A DNA stretch of 9,562 nt from Flavobacterium sp. (GCA_030151565.1 JASLDM010000054.1:1-9562), one strand, 5' to 3'; positions 1 to 7,037 are shown, numbered from the stretch's first letter. Numbers and translations: made by a program. The notes: generated from the sequence alone by a model not told the origin.

Positions 1-15
1 AGATTAGCTAAACTT

Positions 16-77
16 TATGCGTAAACACAACTTTTGAGATTGATTCCCTTTAAGACCTAGAGAATACTATGCGTAAA
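16..77. repeat. Pair of identical 10-bp direct repeats
   Basis: The sequence TATGCGTAAA occurs at 16-25 and again at 68-77, separated by 42 bases. The identity is directly visible. I see no gene in 1-113, and the meaning of the repeat is unknown; it could be chance in an AT-rich spacer or a trace of a local duplication in this tRNA-bearing region. Confidence 0.3.
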
Positions 78-81
78 TAAA

Positions 82-109
82 AAAAGCTCTCCTAATATGG
101 AAAGCTTTT
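82..109 (-). terminator. Terminator-like hairpin beyond the possible tRNA remnant
   Basis: The arms AAAAGCT (82-88) and AGCTTTT (103-109) pair. After a C/A mismatch, TCC (90-92) pairs with GGA (99-101), leaving a six-base loop. Read on the minus strand, the hairpin ends in a T-rich tract (complement of the A run at about 79-85). No intact gene lies upstream of it on the minus strand before the tRNA terminator at 181-207, so it may be a leftover from a lost gene. A shorter T run also follows on the plus strand. Confidence 0.45.
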
Positions 110-113
110 CATT

Positions 114-131
114 GGTCTAACTACTAAACCA
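114..131 (-). pseudogene. Possible remnant of a third tRNA-Asp gene
   Basis: On the minus strand, bases 131-119 read TGGTTTAGTAGTT. This matches the 5' end of the two intact tRNA-Asp genes (TGGTTTGGTAGTT) with one change. It is joined directly to AGACC (118-114), which matches the 3' acceptor strand of the same tRNAs. The whole middle of the tRNA is missing. A terminator-like hairpin follows at 82-109, repeating the tRNA-then-terminator layout of the two intact copies. The match is short, so coincidence is possible; the order and spacing make an internally deleted copy a reasonable inference. Confidence 0.3.
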
Positions 132-180
132 AGTGCTTGCGCACTTAACAACACAACTAATTTTCGACCCTAAAGAGGGC

Positions 181-207
181 AAAAAAGCCTCTCGGGATGA
201 GAGGCTT
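181..207 (-). terminator. Intrinsic terminator of the first tRNA-Asp gene
   Basis: A perfect 9-bp stem, AAGCCTCTC (185-193) with GAGAGGCTT (199-207), closes a five-base loop. On the minus strand it is followed by six T residues (complement of 181-186). It lies 10 bases past the encoded CCA end of the tRNA at 218-294. Confidence 0.9.
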
Positions 208-217
208 CCTTTTTTAC

Positions 218-294
218 TGGCGGTCTGGACGGGACTCGAACCCGCGACCCCATGCGTGACAGGCATGTATTCTAACCAACTGAACTACCAAACC
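218..294 (-). tRNA. tRNA-Asp (anticodon GTC), CCA end encoded
   Basis: The minus strand folds into a full cloverleaf. The acceptor stem is GGTTTGG with CCAGACC. The anticodon stem CATGC/GCATG encloses the loop CTGTCAC, so the anticodon is GTC (bases 258-260), which reads Asp codons GAC and GAU. The T stem is GCGGG/CCCGT with loop TTCGAGT, and the discriminator base is G, as in bacterial tRNA-Asp. The 3' CCA is present in the DNA (218-220). The gene has its own -7 promoter box (332-339) and its own terminator (181-207), so it is a separate transcription unit from the second copy. Confidence 0.97.
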
Positions 295-331
295 AGTATT
301 ACTAAAAAAATCATTACTCTTAACAAAGCTC

Positions 332-339
332 CAAAGGTA
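332..339 (-). promoter_or_regulatory. Promoter -7 box for the first tRNA-Asp gene
   Basis: On the minus strand this reads TACCTTTG, a perfect match to the Bacteroidota -7 consensus TAnnTTTG, 37 bases before the tRNA 5' end. No TTG is present at the usual -33 spacing; the nearest candidate is CTG (357-359), 17 bases away. The -33 element therefore looks weaker than that of the second tRNA copy. Confidence 0.55.
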
Positions 340-422
340 CTCTAAAAAATTTGAGACAGTTTTAAAATTTTCATAAAAAAACTATAAATTAACTCAAACT
401 CTTTTTTGTTTTTTGAGAGGTT

Positions 423-451
423 AAAAAAGCTTCTCTTTAAAAGAGAAGCTT
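423..451 (-). terminator. Intrinsic terminator of the second tRNA-Asp gene
   Basis: An 11-bp perfect stem, 427-437 with 441-451 (AAGCTTCTCTT/AAGAGAAGCTT), closes a three-base loop. On the minus strand it runs into six T residues (complement of 423-428). It lies 12 bases beyond the 3' end of the tRNA at 464-537. Confidence 0.9.
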
Positions 452-463
452 CCTCTTTGTTTG

Positions 464-537
464 CGGTCTGGACGGGACTCGAACCCGCGACCCCATGCGT
501 GACAGGCATGTATTCTAACCAACTGAACTACCAAACC
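464..537 (-). tRNA. tRNA-Asp (anticodon GTC), CCA end not encoded
   Basis: The 74-base tRNA body is identical base for base to the first copy: acceptor GGTTTGG/CCAGACC, anticodon GTC at 501-503, discriminator G at 464. The DNA after the discriminator reads CAAAC, not CCA, so this copy needs the CCA-adding enzyme while the first does not. It has its own promoter (555-584) and terminator (423-451). The flanks of the two copies differ completely, so the identity is confined to the mature tRNA. Confidence 0.97.
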
Positions 538-554
538 ATTGCTGTAATGCGGTG

Positions 555-584
555 CAAATATACAACCATTTTCGAATCTTCCAA
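555..584 (-). promoter_or_regulatory. Promoter of the second tRNA-Asp gene
   Basis: On the minus strand a TTG (582-584) is followed after 19 bases by TATATTTG (555-562). Together they match the Bacteroidota primary promoter (TTG, about 19 bases, TAnnTTTG). The -7 box ends 17 bases before the mature tRNA, leaving a short 5' leader for RNase P to remove. Confidence 0.75.
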
Positions 585-670
585 ATCTCAAACCAAAAAA
601 AATTGAAGTTTTTTTAGCATTTTCAACAAGACTCCTGATTATCAGTATTCTATTTATTTAAAAAAAATAA

Positions 671-708
671 AAAAAATAGGGCTCTAAAATTAGAGCCCTA
701 TTTTTTTT
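671..708 (-). terminator. Intrinsic terminator of trxA (U tracts on both strands)
   Basis: A long hairpin is formed by the run 671-686 pairing with 691-706. Its GC core, TAGGGCTCTA with TAGAGCCCTA, is flanked by A6 and T6-8. It begins 15 bases after the trxA stop codon. Because both flanks give U tracts, it should terminate transcription in either direction and insulates trxA from the tRNA genes. Confidence 0.92.
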
Positions 709-723
709 AATATCACAAGTGGA

Positions 724-1041
724 TTAAATCAATCCATTGATTGCTTCTTCGTATGTTTTCTTAGGAGCTACTCCTACTTGACGACCTACTACTTCTCCAT
801 TTTGAAAAATCAAAACAGTTGGAATATTACGTACTCCGTATTTTGCAGCGAATTCTTGATTTGCGTCAATATCCACTTTTCCAACTACCGCTTTTCCTTC
901 GTAGTCTCCACTTAACTCTTCAATTACGGGACCTAACATTTTACAAGGACCACACCAAGCTGCCCAAAAGTCAACTACTACGGGCTTATCTGATTTTAAT
1001 ACTACTTCTTCAAAAGTAGCGTCTGTAATTTCTAATGCCAT
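724..1041 (-). CDS. trxA: Thioredoxin
   Basis: This 105-residue protein is a complete classical thioredoxin, a cytoplasmic disulfide reductase that is recycled by thioredoxin reductase and supplies electrons to enzymes such as ribonucleotide reductase. The active site WCGPC is at residues 29-33, with both cysteines present. The buried Asp is D24 (in VVVDFW), and the cis-proline is P74 in NIPTVLIF, next to the active site in the fold. The length is that of the family (about 105). The ATG at 1041 is preceded by an A-rich leader without a Shine-Dalgarno sequence, as usual in this phylum. A -7 promoter box lies at 1069-1076, and the strong hairpin at 671-708 ends the transcript. dnaE lies 98 bases upstream on the same strand with no clear terminator between, so some read-through from dnaE is possible. 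Confidence 0.97.
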   Translation of the reverse strand: MALEITDATFEEVVLKSDKPVVVDFWAAWCGPCKMLGPVIEELSGDYEGKAVVGKVDIDANQEFAAKYGVRNIPTVLIFQNGEVVGRQVGVAPKKTYEEAINGLI

Positions 1042-1068
1042 TTTATTATTTTTTAATGTTGCTTACTA

Positions 1069-1076
1069 CAAATCTA
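1069..1076 (-). promoter_or_regulatory. Promoter -7 box for trxA
   Basis: On the minus strand this reads TAGATTTG, a perfect TAnnTTTG box 27 bases before the trxA start codon. The nearest upstream TTG is about 25 bases away, longer than the usual 18-21, so the -33 element is uncertain. Confidence 0.5.
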
Positions 1077-1139
1077 ATAAAATAATCAGATTAATCCCCT
1101 TCAAACAAATCAATTTTATCTATTTAAGTATTGAGCTCC

Positions 1140-4100
1140 TTAATTTAGTCGGAAGTTAACTTGCAACTTTTCCAACTCTTCCAAGAGTTCTGCTGTAATT
1201 TCAATAGCACTATTTTTACTTGGTAACTCCAACTTGGTCACCACTCGGAATTCATCTTTTTCCTGAGGAACCATCAATACAGATTCATCTATTTCTACAT
1301 CTAAATTATCATCATCAATCTCCGTGTCTGATTCCATCAATCTAGCAATAGCCCTATCTTCTAATTGTTTTTGAACTTTTTCAATCTCCAAAATCTCAAA
1401 TGTTACCGCCTTCGATCCTTGATGCGTATCAAATAACATACGTATCTGTTCGATCTGATTTTCTTTTAGCTCTTTGATATTCATCTGAATAATTAACTTT
1501 TTGGCATACAAAGGAATCACATCTTCTAGTAATTTCATTTCTTGAAACTGTATTCTCGGCTCACTTTTCTCTCCAGTATCTTTGCGAATCCATCCTTCTT
1601 TTACTAAAATTTTAAAATACACAAACGTATTATTCAATAAAAAGTGTCTAAATTTTAAAAACTCCTCATTAAACATTCTAAACTCAAAACTTTCATCATA
1701 GCCTTCAACAGCAAACATTGCCCAATCTTTCCCTTTAGCTGAGGTTCTAAACTGAACATTACTAATCATCCCCCCAAAAGTCAATGAGCGCCCCTCGTAA
1801 GCCTTTAAATCAATCAAATCTTCGACTTTGACATTACAGAAATACTTCATCTCAAACTTGAAATCATCCAGCGGATGCCCAGAGATATAAATCCCCACCA
1901 CTTCCTTTTCTTTAGCTAGTGTTTCCATAGTACTCCACGGCTCACAATCTGGCAATACAGGTTCTGGTATTTGCACTTCACTGCTTTCTCCAAATAAACT
2001 TACCTGCGCTGAGTTTTCATTTTCTTGGTATTTTGCCCCATATTTTATCGCCTTCTCTAAAAATGTATTCACATCTCCATCGGTATGAAAATACTGCGCA
2101 CGATGTGTATCTACAAAACAATCAAACCCACCAGCTAATGCTAAGTTTTCAAAAGCTTTTTTATTTGCAGCCCTTAAATCAATACGTTTCGCTAGGTCAA
2201 AAATAGATCGATACGTAGATTCTTGTCTATTTTCTACAATCGTATTCACCGCACCCGCTCCAACTCCTTTAATGGCCCCCATTCCAAAACGAACGGCATA
2301 TTCATCATTTACAGTAAATTTATAAAAAGACTCATTGACATCTGGTCCTAAAACGTGCAATCCCATACGTCGACACTCTTCCATAAAAAAGGTTACTTGC
2401 TTGATGTCATTCATATTATTAGAAAGCACTGCAGCCATATATTCAGCTGGATAATGCGCTTTTAAATACGCTGTTTGATATGCAATCCAAGCGTAACACG
2501 TTGAGTGAGATTTATTAAATGCATAGGAAGCAAATGCCTCCCAGTCTTTCCAAATTTTTTCCAACACAACTGGATCGTGTCCTTTTTCTGCTGCTTGTCC
2601 TACAAACTGTGGTTTCATTTTATCCAAAACATCTTTCTGTTTCTTACCCATTGCCTTACGCAAAACATCGGCCTCACCTTTTGTAAATCCAGCTAACTTC
2701 TGAGACAACAACATCACCTGCTCTTGATAAACAGTAATACCATACGTCTCGTTCAGATACTCTTCACAAGCGTCTAAATCATAAACAATAGGCTCTTCTC
2801 CATTTTTACGGCGAATAAACGAAGGAATATATTCCAATGGACCGGGTCTATACAAGGCATTCATCGCAATTAAATCGGCAAAAACAGTAGGTTTAAGTTC
2901 TCGCATGTATTTTTGCATTCCCGGAGATTCGTACTGAAACACCCCAACCGTTTCTCCTCGCTGGAACAGCTCATAAGTTTTCTCGTCGTCAATTGGGATT
3001 AAATCTGGATCAATCTCTATTCCGGTACGATGCTTAACAAGCTTAACAGTATCCTTTATTAAGGTCAGCGTCTTCAATCCCAAGAAGTCCATTTTTAACA
3101 AACCCGCACTTTCTGCTACGGAGTTGTCAAACTGAGTCACATATAAATTTGAATCTTTTGCTAAAGTAACAGGCACGAACTTCGTGATATCATCTGGTGT
3201 AATAATTACCCCACACGCGTGAATTCCTGTATTACGCATTGATCCCTCTAATATCTTTGCCTGTTGAATCGTTTCTGCAGCAAGAGAATCTTCTTTTGCC
3301 AACTCAATCAACTCTTTTACCTTGTCAAACTCCTCTGCTCTTAGCACCTGCTTGATGGTAGCTTCTTGTTCTGTTAAGAAACGAGATAGATTCCATTTTG
3401 AAGGCATCATACCTGGAATCAATTTTGCTATTCGATCCGCTTCAAACAATGGTAAATCCAAAACCCTTGCGGTATCACGAATTGCAGACTTGGTTGCCAT
3501 TTTCCCATACGTAATAATCTGCGCTACTTGATTAGCACCATATTTATCAATTACGTAATCCATTACACGACTTCGTCCTTCATCATCAAAGTCAATATCA
3601 ATATCGGGCATGGATACACGATCAGGGTTTAGGAAACGCTCAAAAAGCAAGTCATACGCAATTGGGTCTAAATTGGTAATTCCTAAACAATAGGCAACCG
3701 CAGATCCTGCAGCCGAACCACGACCAGGACCAACAGAAACCCCCATTTCTCTAGCTGCCGCAATAAAATCCTGAACAATCAAGAAATATCCAGGATACCC
3801 CGTTCTCTCGATAGTTTCCAATTCGAAGTCTAATCGCTCACGAATTTCCGCTGTTACCTCTGTATACCTGCGTTTCGCCCCCTCATAGGTTAAATGCTTC
3901 AAGAAGTTATTTTCACCTCTTTTTCCCGTGCCATCTCCCTCCAAATCGCGGGCATCCTGAAAGGCTTCAGGAATATCAAACTTAGGCAACAACACATCTC
4001 GATGCAAAACAAAAGGCTCTACCTTATCTACAATTTCTTGAATATTATAAATAGCGTCTGGTAAATCCTCAAATAATGACTTCATTTCCTCTTGTGATTT

Positions 4101-5669
4101 GAAGTAATACTCTTGATTAGGCATTCCATAACGATACCCTCTACCTCTACCTATTGGAGTTGCTTGTTTTTCTCCATCTTTTACGCACAATAAAATATCG
4201 TGCGCGTTAGCATCTTTTTTATCTATATAATAAGAGTTGTTGGTCGCGATTAACTTGACGTCGTGTTTACGCGCCAAAGAAACTAGAGAAGTGTTCACCC
4301 TATTTTCATCTTCTTGATTATGCCTCATCAATTCAACATAAAAGTCTGAACCAAATATGCCTTTCCACCACAGCAATGCCTCTTCAGCTTGTTTCTCTCC
4401 AACATTCAATATCTTATTTGGCACTTCTCCAGACAAATTTCCAGACAAAACCATTACATCTTCCTTATACTGAGCAACTACAGCCTTATCAATTCTAGGT
4501 ACGTAATAAAAGCCATCGGTATAGGCTATAGAAGCCATTTTTGCCAAATTATGATAGCCATTTTTATTTTTAGCAAGCATCACAACCTGATATCCATTGT
4601 CTTTTTTACTCTTATCTTTATGATTCTCACAAACAAAAAATTCACACCCAACAATAGGCTTTATTTTCTCCAAAAGAGGCTCACCTTGTGCTTCGCGCTC
4701 TTTATTTTGCCCATCAACACGTTTATTATGATCACTTATTTCTTTTACAAACAAAAAAGCCCCCATCATATTTCCGTGATCTGTCATAGCCACAGCAGGC
4801 ATATTATATTGCGCTGAAGACTTAACTAAATTCGAAATAGAGATAGTTGACTGGAGAATAGAGAACTGGGTATGAATATGTAAATGTGAAAACTTTGCAC
4901 TTTTTAAAAGCTCAAGCTCAGCATCAGAAACTCTTTCAGAGCCTCCTTTCCTTAAGCTTTCAAGCTGCTTTCGAATATCATCAGAAGCCTTTTTTAGATT
5001 GATGTGTTTTAAGCCTATTAGCTTAAAAGGGGCTGGATTAGCTTCTTTAAAACGACTAATATAGTCAGGTGCCGCATGAAGCTCCTCTAAACTAAAATTA
5101 CCACGCTTTACCAATTCTAAAAAACAACGAGTTGTTGCCTCCACATCGGCAGTCGCGTTATGCGCTTCAGCAAAAGGTTCTCCAAATAAATAAGAGTGAA
5201 GCTCCGTTAAGGTAGGAAGCTTAAATCTTCCTCCACGCCCACCAGGCAGTTGTAATAGCCCTGCAGTAACCTCCGTACAAGTATCCAAAACAGGCATTTG
5301 AGCAAGTGGAGATTCTACACCTTCACGATAAAACTCACAGCCCATAATATTTAAGTCGAACTCAACATTTTGCCCTACTACAAACGTAGCTTTAGACAAG
5401 GCGATATTAAATTTTTCTAGAACCTCTTTTAATGGAATACCTTGCGCTTCAGCCAACTCTGTAGAAATACCGTGAATACGTTCTGCATCGTAAGGGATAT
5501 TAAAACCTTCGGGTTTGACTAAGTAATCCTGATGCTCTACCAAATTCCCCAATTCGTCATGGATTTGCCAAGCAATTTGTATACAACGAGGCCAGTTATC
5601 CGTATCAGTCAAAGGAGCATTCCAACTCTTAGGGAGTCCAGTAGTTTCCGTGTCAAATATTAAATACAT
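1140..5669 (-). CDS. dnaE: DNA polymerase III alpha subunit with N-terminal proofreading exonuclease
   Basis: This is the replicative DNA polymerase, 1509 residues against about 1160 in E. coli DnaE. The extra N-terminus (about 1-190) is a DEDDh exonuclease of the DnaQ/epsilon type: DTETTG with D6 and E8, NVEFD with D105, and H170/D175 in HNATADVEA, so all catalytic residues are present. A linker (about 190-255) leads to the PHP domain (about 258-560; HLHIH at 262-266, TDHGN at 296-300). The polymerase core has GPGRGSAAGS (647-656), catalytic aspartates D689 and D691 in PDIDIDF, and D861 in KMDFLGL. FNKSHS (1051-1056) and HPLDDF (1265-1270) are further family signatures. A helix-hairpin-helix (about 1128-1145) is followed by a clamp-binding motif QVSLF (1222-1226) and an OB fold (about 1294-1375). 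The PHP site seems degraded: NNSYY (477-481) stands where active PHP domains have NDxHY. The start is fixed by the exonuclease beginning at residue 3. The promoter box is at 5720-5727. Confidence 0.97.
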   Translation of the reverse strand: MYLIFDTETTGLPKSWNAPLTDTDNWPRCIQIAWQIHDELGNLVEHQDYLVKPEGFNIPYDAERIHGISTELAEAQGIPLKEVLEKFNIALSKATFVVGQNVEFDLNIMGCEFYREGVESPLAQMPVLDTCTEVTAGLLQLPGGRGGRFKLPTLTELHSYLFGEPFAEAHNATADVEATTRCFLELVKRGNFSLEELHAAPDYISRFKEANPAPFKLIGLKHINLKKASDDIRKQLESLRKGGSERVSDAELELLKSAKFSHLHIHTQFSILQSTISISNLVKSSAQYNMPAVAMTDHGNMMGAFLFVKEISDHNKRVDGQNKEREAQGEPLLEKIKPIVGCEFFVCENHKDKSKKDNGYQVVMLAKNKNGYHNLAKMASIAYTDGFYYVPRIDKAVVAQYKEDVMVLSGNLSGEVPNKILNVGEKQAEEALLWWKGIFGSDFYVELMRHNQEDENRVNTSLVSLARKHDVKLIATNNSYYIDKKDANAHDILLCVKDGEKQATPIGRGRGYRYGMPNQEYYFKSQEEMKSLFEDLPDAIYNIQEIVDKVEPFVLHRDVLLPKFDIPEAFQDARDLEGDGTGKRGENNFLKHLTYEGAKRRYTEVTAEIRERLDFELETIERTGYPGYFLIVQDFIAAAREMGVSVGPGRGSAAGSAVAYCLGITNLDPIAYDLLFERFLNPDRVSMPDIDIDFDDEGRSRVMDYVIDKYGANQVAQIITYGKMATKSAIRDTARVLDLPLFEADRIAKLIPGMMPSKWNLSRFLTEQEATIKQVLRAEEFDKVKELIELAKEDSLAAETIQQAKILEGSMRNTGIHACGVIITPDDITKFVPVTLAKDSNLYVTQFDNSVAESAGLLKMDFLGLKTLTLIKDTVKLVKHRTGIEIDPDLIPIDDEKTYELFQRGETVGVFQYESPGMQKYMRELKPTVFADLIAMNALYRPGPLEYIPSFIRRKNGEEPIVYDLDACEEYLNETYGITVYQEQVMLLSQKLAGFTKGEADVLRKAMGKKQKDVLDKMKPQFVGQAAEKGHDPVVLEKIWKDWEAFASYAFNKSHSTCYAWIAYQTAYLKAHYPAEYMAAVLSNNMNDIKQVTFFMEECRRMGLHVLGPDVNESFYKFTVNDEYAVRFGMGAIKGVGAGAVNTIVENRQESTYRSIFDLAKRIDLRAANKKAFENLALAGGFDCFVDTHRAQYFHTDGDVNTFLEKAIKYGAKYQENENSAQVSLFGESSEVQIPEPVLPDCEPWSTMETLAKEKEVVGIYISGHPLDDFKFEMKYFCNVKVEDLIDLKAYEGRSLTFGGMISNVQFRTSAKGKDWAMFAVEGYDESFEFRMFNEEFLKFRHFLLNNTFVYFKILVKEGWIRKDTGEKSEPRIQFQEMKLLEDVIPLYAKKLIIQMNIKELKENQIEQIRMLFDTHQGSKAVTFEILEIEKVQKQLEDRAIARLMESDTEIDDDNLDVEIDESVLMVPQEKDEFRVVTKLELPSKNSAIEITAELLEELEKLQVNFRLN

Positions 5670-5719
5670 AGTTGATTTTGTGTCTTTTACGACTTTATGA
5701 TTTTTATTCTAAAGAAAAA

Positions 5720-5727
5720 CAAAGATA
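5720..5727 (-). promoter_or_regulatory. Promoter -7 box for dnaE, next to the upstream terminator
   Basis: On the minus strand this reads TATCTTTG, a perfect TAnnTTTG box 50 bases before the dnaE start. It sits one base beyond the T tract of the lipoprotein gene's terminator, so any -33 element would lie inside that hairpin. No TTG is present there. Confidence 0.5.
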
Positions 5728-5728
5728 T

Positions 5729-5759
5729 AAAAAAAGACCGCTCTTGAAAAGCGGTCTTT
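5729..5759 (-). terminator. Intrinsic terminator of the lipoprotein gene
   Basis: A perfect 10-bp stem, AAAGACCGCT (5733-5742) with AGCGGTCTTT (5750-5759), closes a seven-base loop. On the minus strand it is followed by seven T residues (complement of 5729-5735). It begins 23 bases after the stop codon of the gene at 5783-6295 and separates it from dnaE. Confidence 0.88.
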
Positions 5760-5782
5760 CTTAAATCAATAAGGATTACACC

Positions 5783-6295
5783 TTATTTAGCTTCTTCCAA
5801 AGGGATTCTATAAAAAACTCCTTTATTATATGTTGTCTTAACCTTAGGATTATTTTTATCAACTAAAGTCACATTAAAAGTTCCGGAAATAGTTCCTGGC
5901 ACTTGTCTATCCACTGGATCAAAACTAATGTAACCACTCCCCAAGCTTCCAGTTGTTTCAAATACTGGACCTACCAATTGACCTTCATCATCAATGTAAG
6001 TTAATTTAGCACGATTCGCCTCTAAAACACCTAAGTCATATTTTACTCCGAACTCATACATATTAGTACGGAACTCCAAAGTTGTAGTTTCATCAGTCCC
6101 TGTAATCACAATATTACCATTATGTACTTTTGCTGTAAATTCACTCGCCTTCCAATATTCATATGTAGGCATAGGAACCGTATCATTTTGTTCAGCAATA
6201 CGCTGTGCTTGAAAACCAGGCTCACTAAACTTAACATCGTTTTCACAAGCTATAAACGTTAGCGTCAAAGCTAACAATCCTATCAATTTCTTCAT
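5783..6295 (-). CDS. Small lipoprotein of unknown function
   Basis: This 170-residue protein starts with a typical lipoprotein signal peptide: MKK, a hydrophobic stretch LIGLLALTLTFIA, and a lipobox cysteine at residue 17 (FIAC). After cleavage the protein would begin Cys-Glu-Asn-Asp-Val; acidic residues right after the cysteine resemble the surface-export signal described for some Bacteroidota lipoproteins, so outer-membrane or surface anchoring is likely. The mature part has no membrane segment. It is rich in alternating hydrophobic and polar stretches with Gly/Thr turns (NIVITGTD, PGTISGTFNVTLVD), suggesting a small beta fold, and ends with KGVFYRIPLEEAK. From memory, the CENDVKF...PGFQ opening and GVFYRIP ending resemble a family of conserved flavobacterial lipoproteins (DUF6252); I could not verify this. 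It has its own promoter (6325-6353) and terminator, so it is not in an operon with dnaE. Confidence 0.85.
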   Translation of the reverse strand: MKKLIGLLALTLTFIACENDVKFSEPGFQAQRIAEQNDTVPMPTYEYWKASEFTAKVHNGNIVITGTDETTTLEFRTNMYEFGVKYDLGVLEANRAKLTYIDDEGQLVGPVFETTGSLGSGYISFDPVDRQVPGTISGTFNVTLVDKNNPKVKTTYNKGVFYRIPLEEAK

Positions 6296-6324
6296 AATAA
6301 CCCATTTATTGGTATATAGATGGA

Positions 6325-6353
6325 CAAAAATAGCTTTTTATATTTAAAATCAA
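6325..6353 (-). promoter_or_regulatory. Promoter of the lipoprotein gene
   Basis: On the minus strand TTG (6351-6353) is followed after 18 bases by TATTTTTG (6325-6332), matching the Bacteroidota promoter pattern. The -7 box is 29 bases before the start codon. It diverges from the rpsP promoter about 100 bases away. Confidence 0.7.
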
Positions 6354-6434
6354 AGGTGTTTTTTAATAAATAATTAACTTTTAACTTTTGCAAAATATTT
6401 TGAGAAGAAAAAAACTAAATTTTAAAAAATAATG

Positions 6435-6442
6435 TATCTTTG
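6435..6442 (+). promoter_or_regulatory. Promoter -7 box for rpsP-rimM
   Basis: TATCTTTG is a perfect TAnnTTTG box, 46 bases before the rpsP ATG. The region 15-25 bases upstream is nearly pure A/T and holds no TTG, so the -33 element is not evident. Its A-tract character is common near strong promoters of translation genes. Confidence 0.6.
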
Positions 6443-6455
6443 CCCATTATTTAAC

Positions 6456-6472
6456 TGAGGTCGGGAACCTCA
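6456..6472 (+). promoter_or_regulatory. Small hairpin in the rpsP leader
   Basis: TGAGGT (6456-6461) pairs with ACCTCA (6467-6472) around the loop CGGGA. It stands out as the only GC-rich element in the short AT-rich 5' leader of rpsP, between the promoter box and the start codon. It could be a small regulatory stem, as other ribosomal protein leaders have, but I recognise no known leader family and six base pairs is weak evidence. Confidence 0.35.
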
Positions 6473-6488
6473 AACTTAATTTATAATT

Positions 6489-7019
6489 ATGTCTGTAAAA
6501 ATTAGATTACAAAGACACGGTAAAAAAGGAAAACCTTTTTACTGGGTAGTAGCTGCTGATGCACGCGCAAAAAGAGATGGTAAATACTTAGAGAAAATCG
6601 GTACTTACAATCCAAACACTAACCCTGCTACAGTTGAAATCAACGTTGACAAAGCAGTACAGTGGTTAAATGATGGTGCTCAACCAACAGATACTGCTAG
6701 AACACTACTTTCTTACAAAGGAGTAATGTTAAAACACCACTTATTAGGTGGAGTTCGTAAAGGTGCTTTAACTCAAGAGCAAGCAGAAGCTAAATTTACT
6801 GCTTGGTTAGAGGAAAAAGAAAACCGTATCAACGCTAAAAAAGACGGATTATCTTCTACTAAAGCTGCTGACAAAGCTTCAAGATTAGCTGCAGAAAAAG
6901 AAGTAAACGCAAAACGTGTTGCTGCTGCAAAAGAAGCATTAGCTCAGGCTGCTGCTGCAAACGCAGAAGCTGCTGCTCCAGAAGCAACAGCTGAAAACAC
7001 TGAAGAAACTCAAGCTTAA
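6489..7019 (+). CDS. rpsP: 30S ribosomal protein bS16 with long C-terminal tail
   Basis: This is the small-subunit ribosomal protein bS16, which binds 16S rRNA early in 30S assembly. The first 85-90 residues are the family core: MSVKIRLQRHGKKGKPFYW at the start, ARAKRDGKYLEKIGTYNP (25-42), and VDKAVQWLNDGAQPTDTA (53-70). Most bacteria stop there. Here the protein goes on to 176 residues with a charged, Ala/Glu/Lys-rich tail that contains runs such as AAAKEALAQAAAANAEAAA (145-163) and ends in acidic residues. Long tails of this kind are, as far as I know, normal in Bacteroidota. The ATG at 6489 is preceded by an A/T-rich stretch without a Shine-Dalgarno sequence. rimM follows after 18 bases with no terminator, so the two form an operon. 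Confidence 0.97.
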   Translation: MSVKIRLQRHGKKGKPFYWVVAADARAKRDGKYLEKIGTYNPNTNPATVEINVDKAVQWLNDGAQPTDTARTLLSYKGVMLKHHLLGGVRKGALTQEQAEAKFTAWLEEKENRINAKKDGLSSTKAADKASRLAAEKEVNAKRVAAAKEALAQAAAANAEAAAPEATAENTEETQA

Positions 7020-7037
7020 TTAAAACTTTTTTGCGAT

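Noticed and set aside
131..146. Hairpin AAGTGC-TTGC-GCACTT
   Set aside because: It has no T tract and no gene next to it; a six-base-pair stem alone is not enough to call a terminator or an operator.
133..606. Two small plus-strand frames (133-345 and 406-606) that share an identical stretch of protein sequence
   Set aside because: The shared stretch is simply the antisense of the two identical tRNA-Asp genes read as protein.
1042..1139. A terminator for dnaE in the gap before trxA
   Set aside because: Only a weak AT-only partial inverted repeat is present, and it overlaps the trxA promoter box; no convincing hairpin with a T tract is seen.
4389..4817. A 142-codon plus-strand frame rich in hydrophobic residues
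   Set aside because: It lies entirely opposite the well-supported dnaE coding region, in the part encoding the PHP domain, and its composition is what antisense AT-rich DNA gives.
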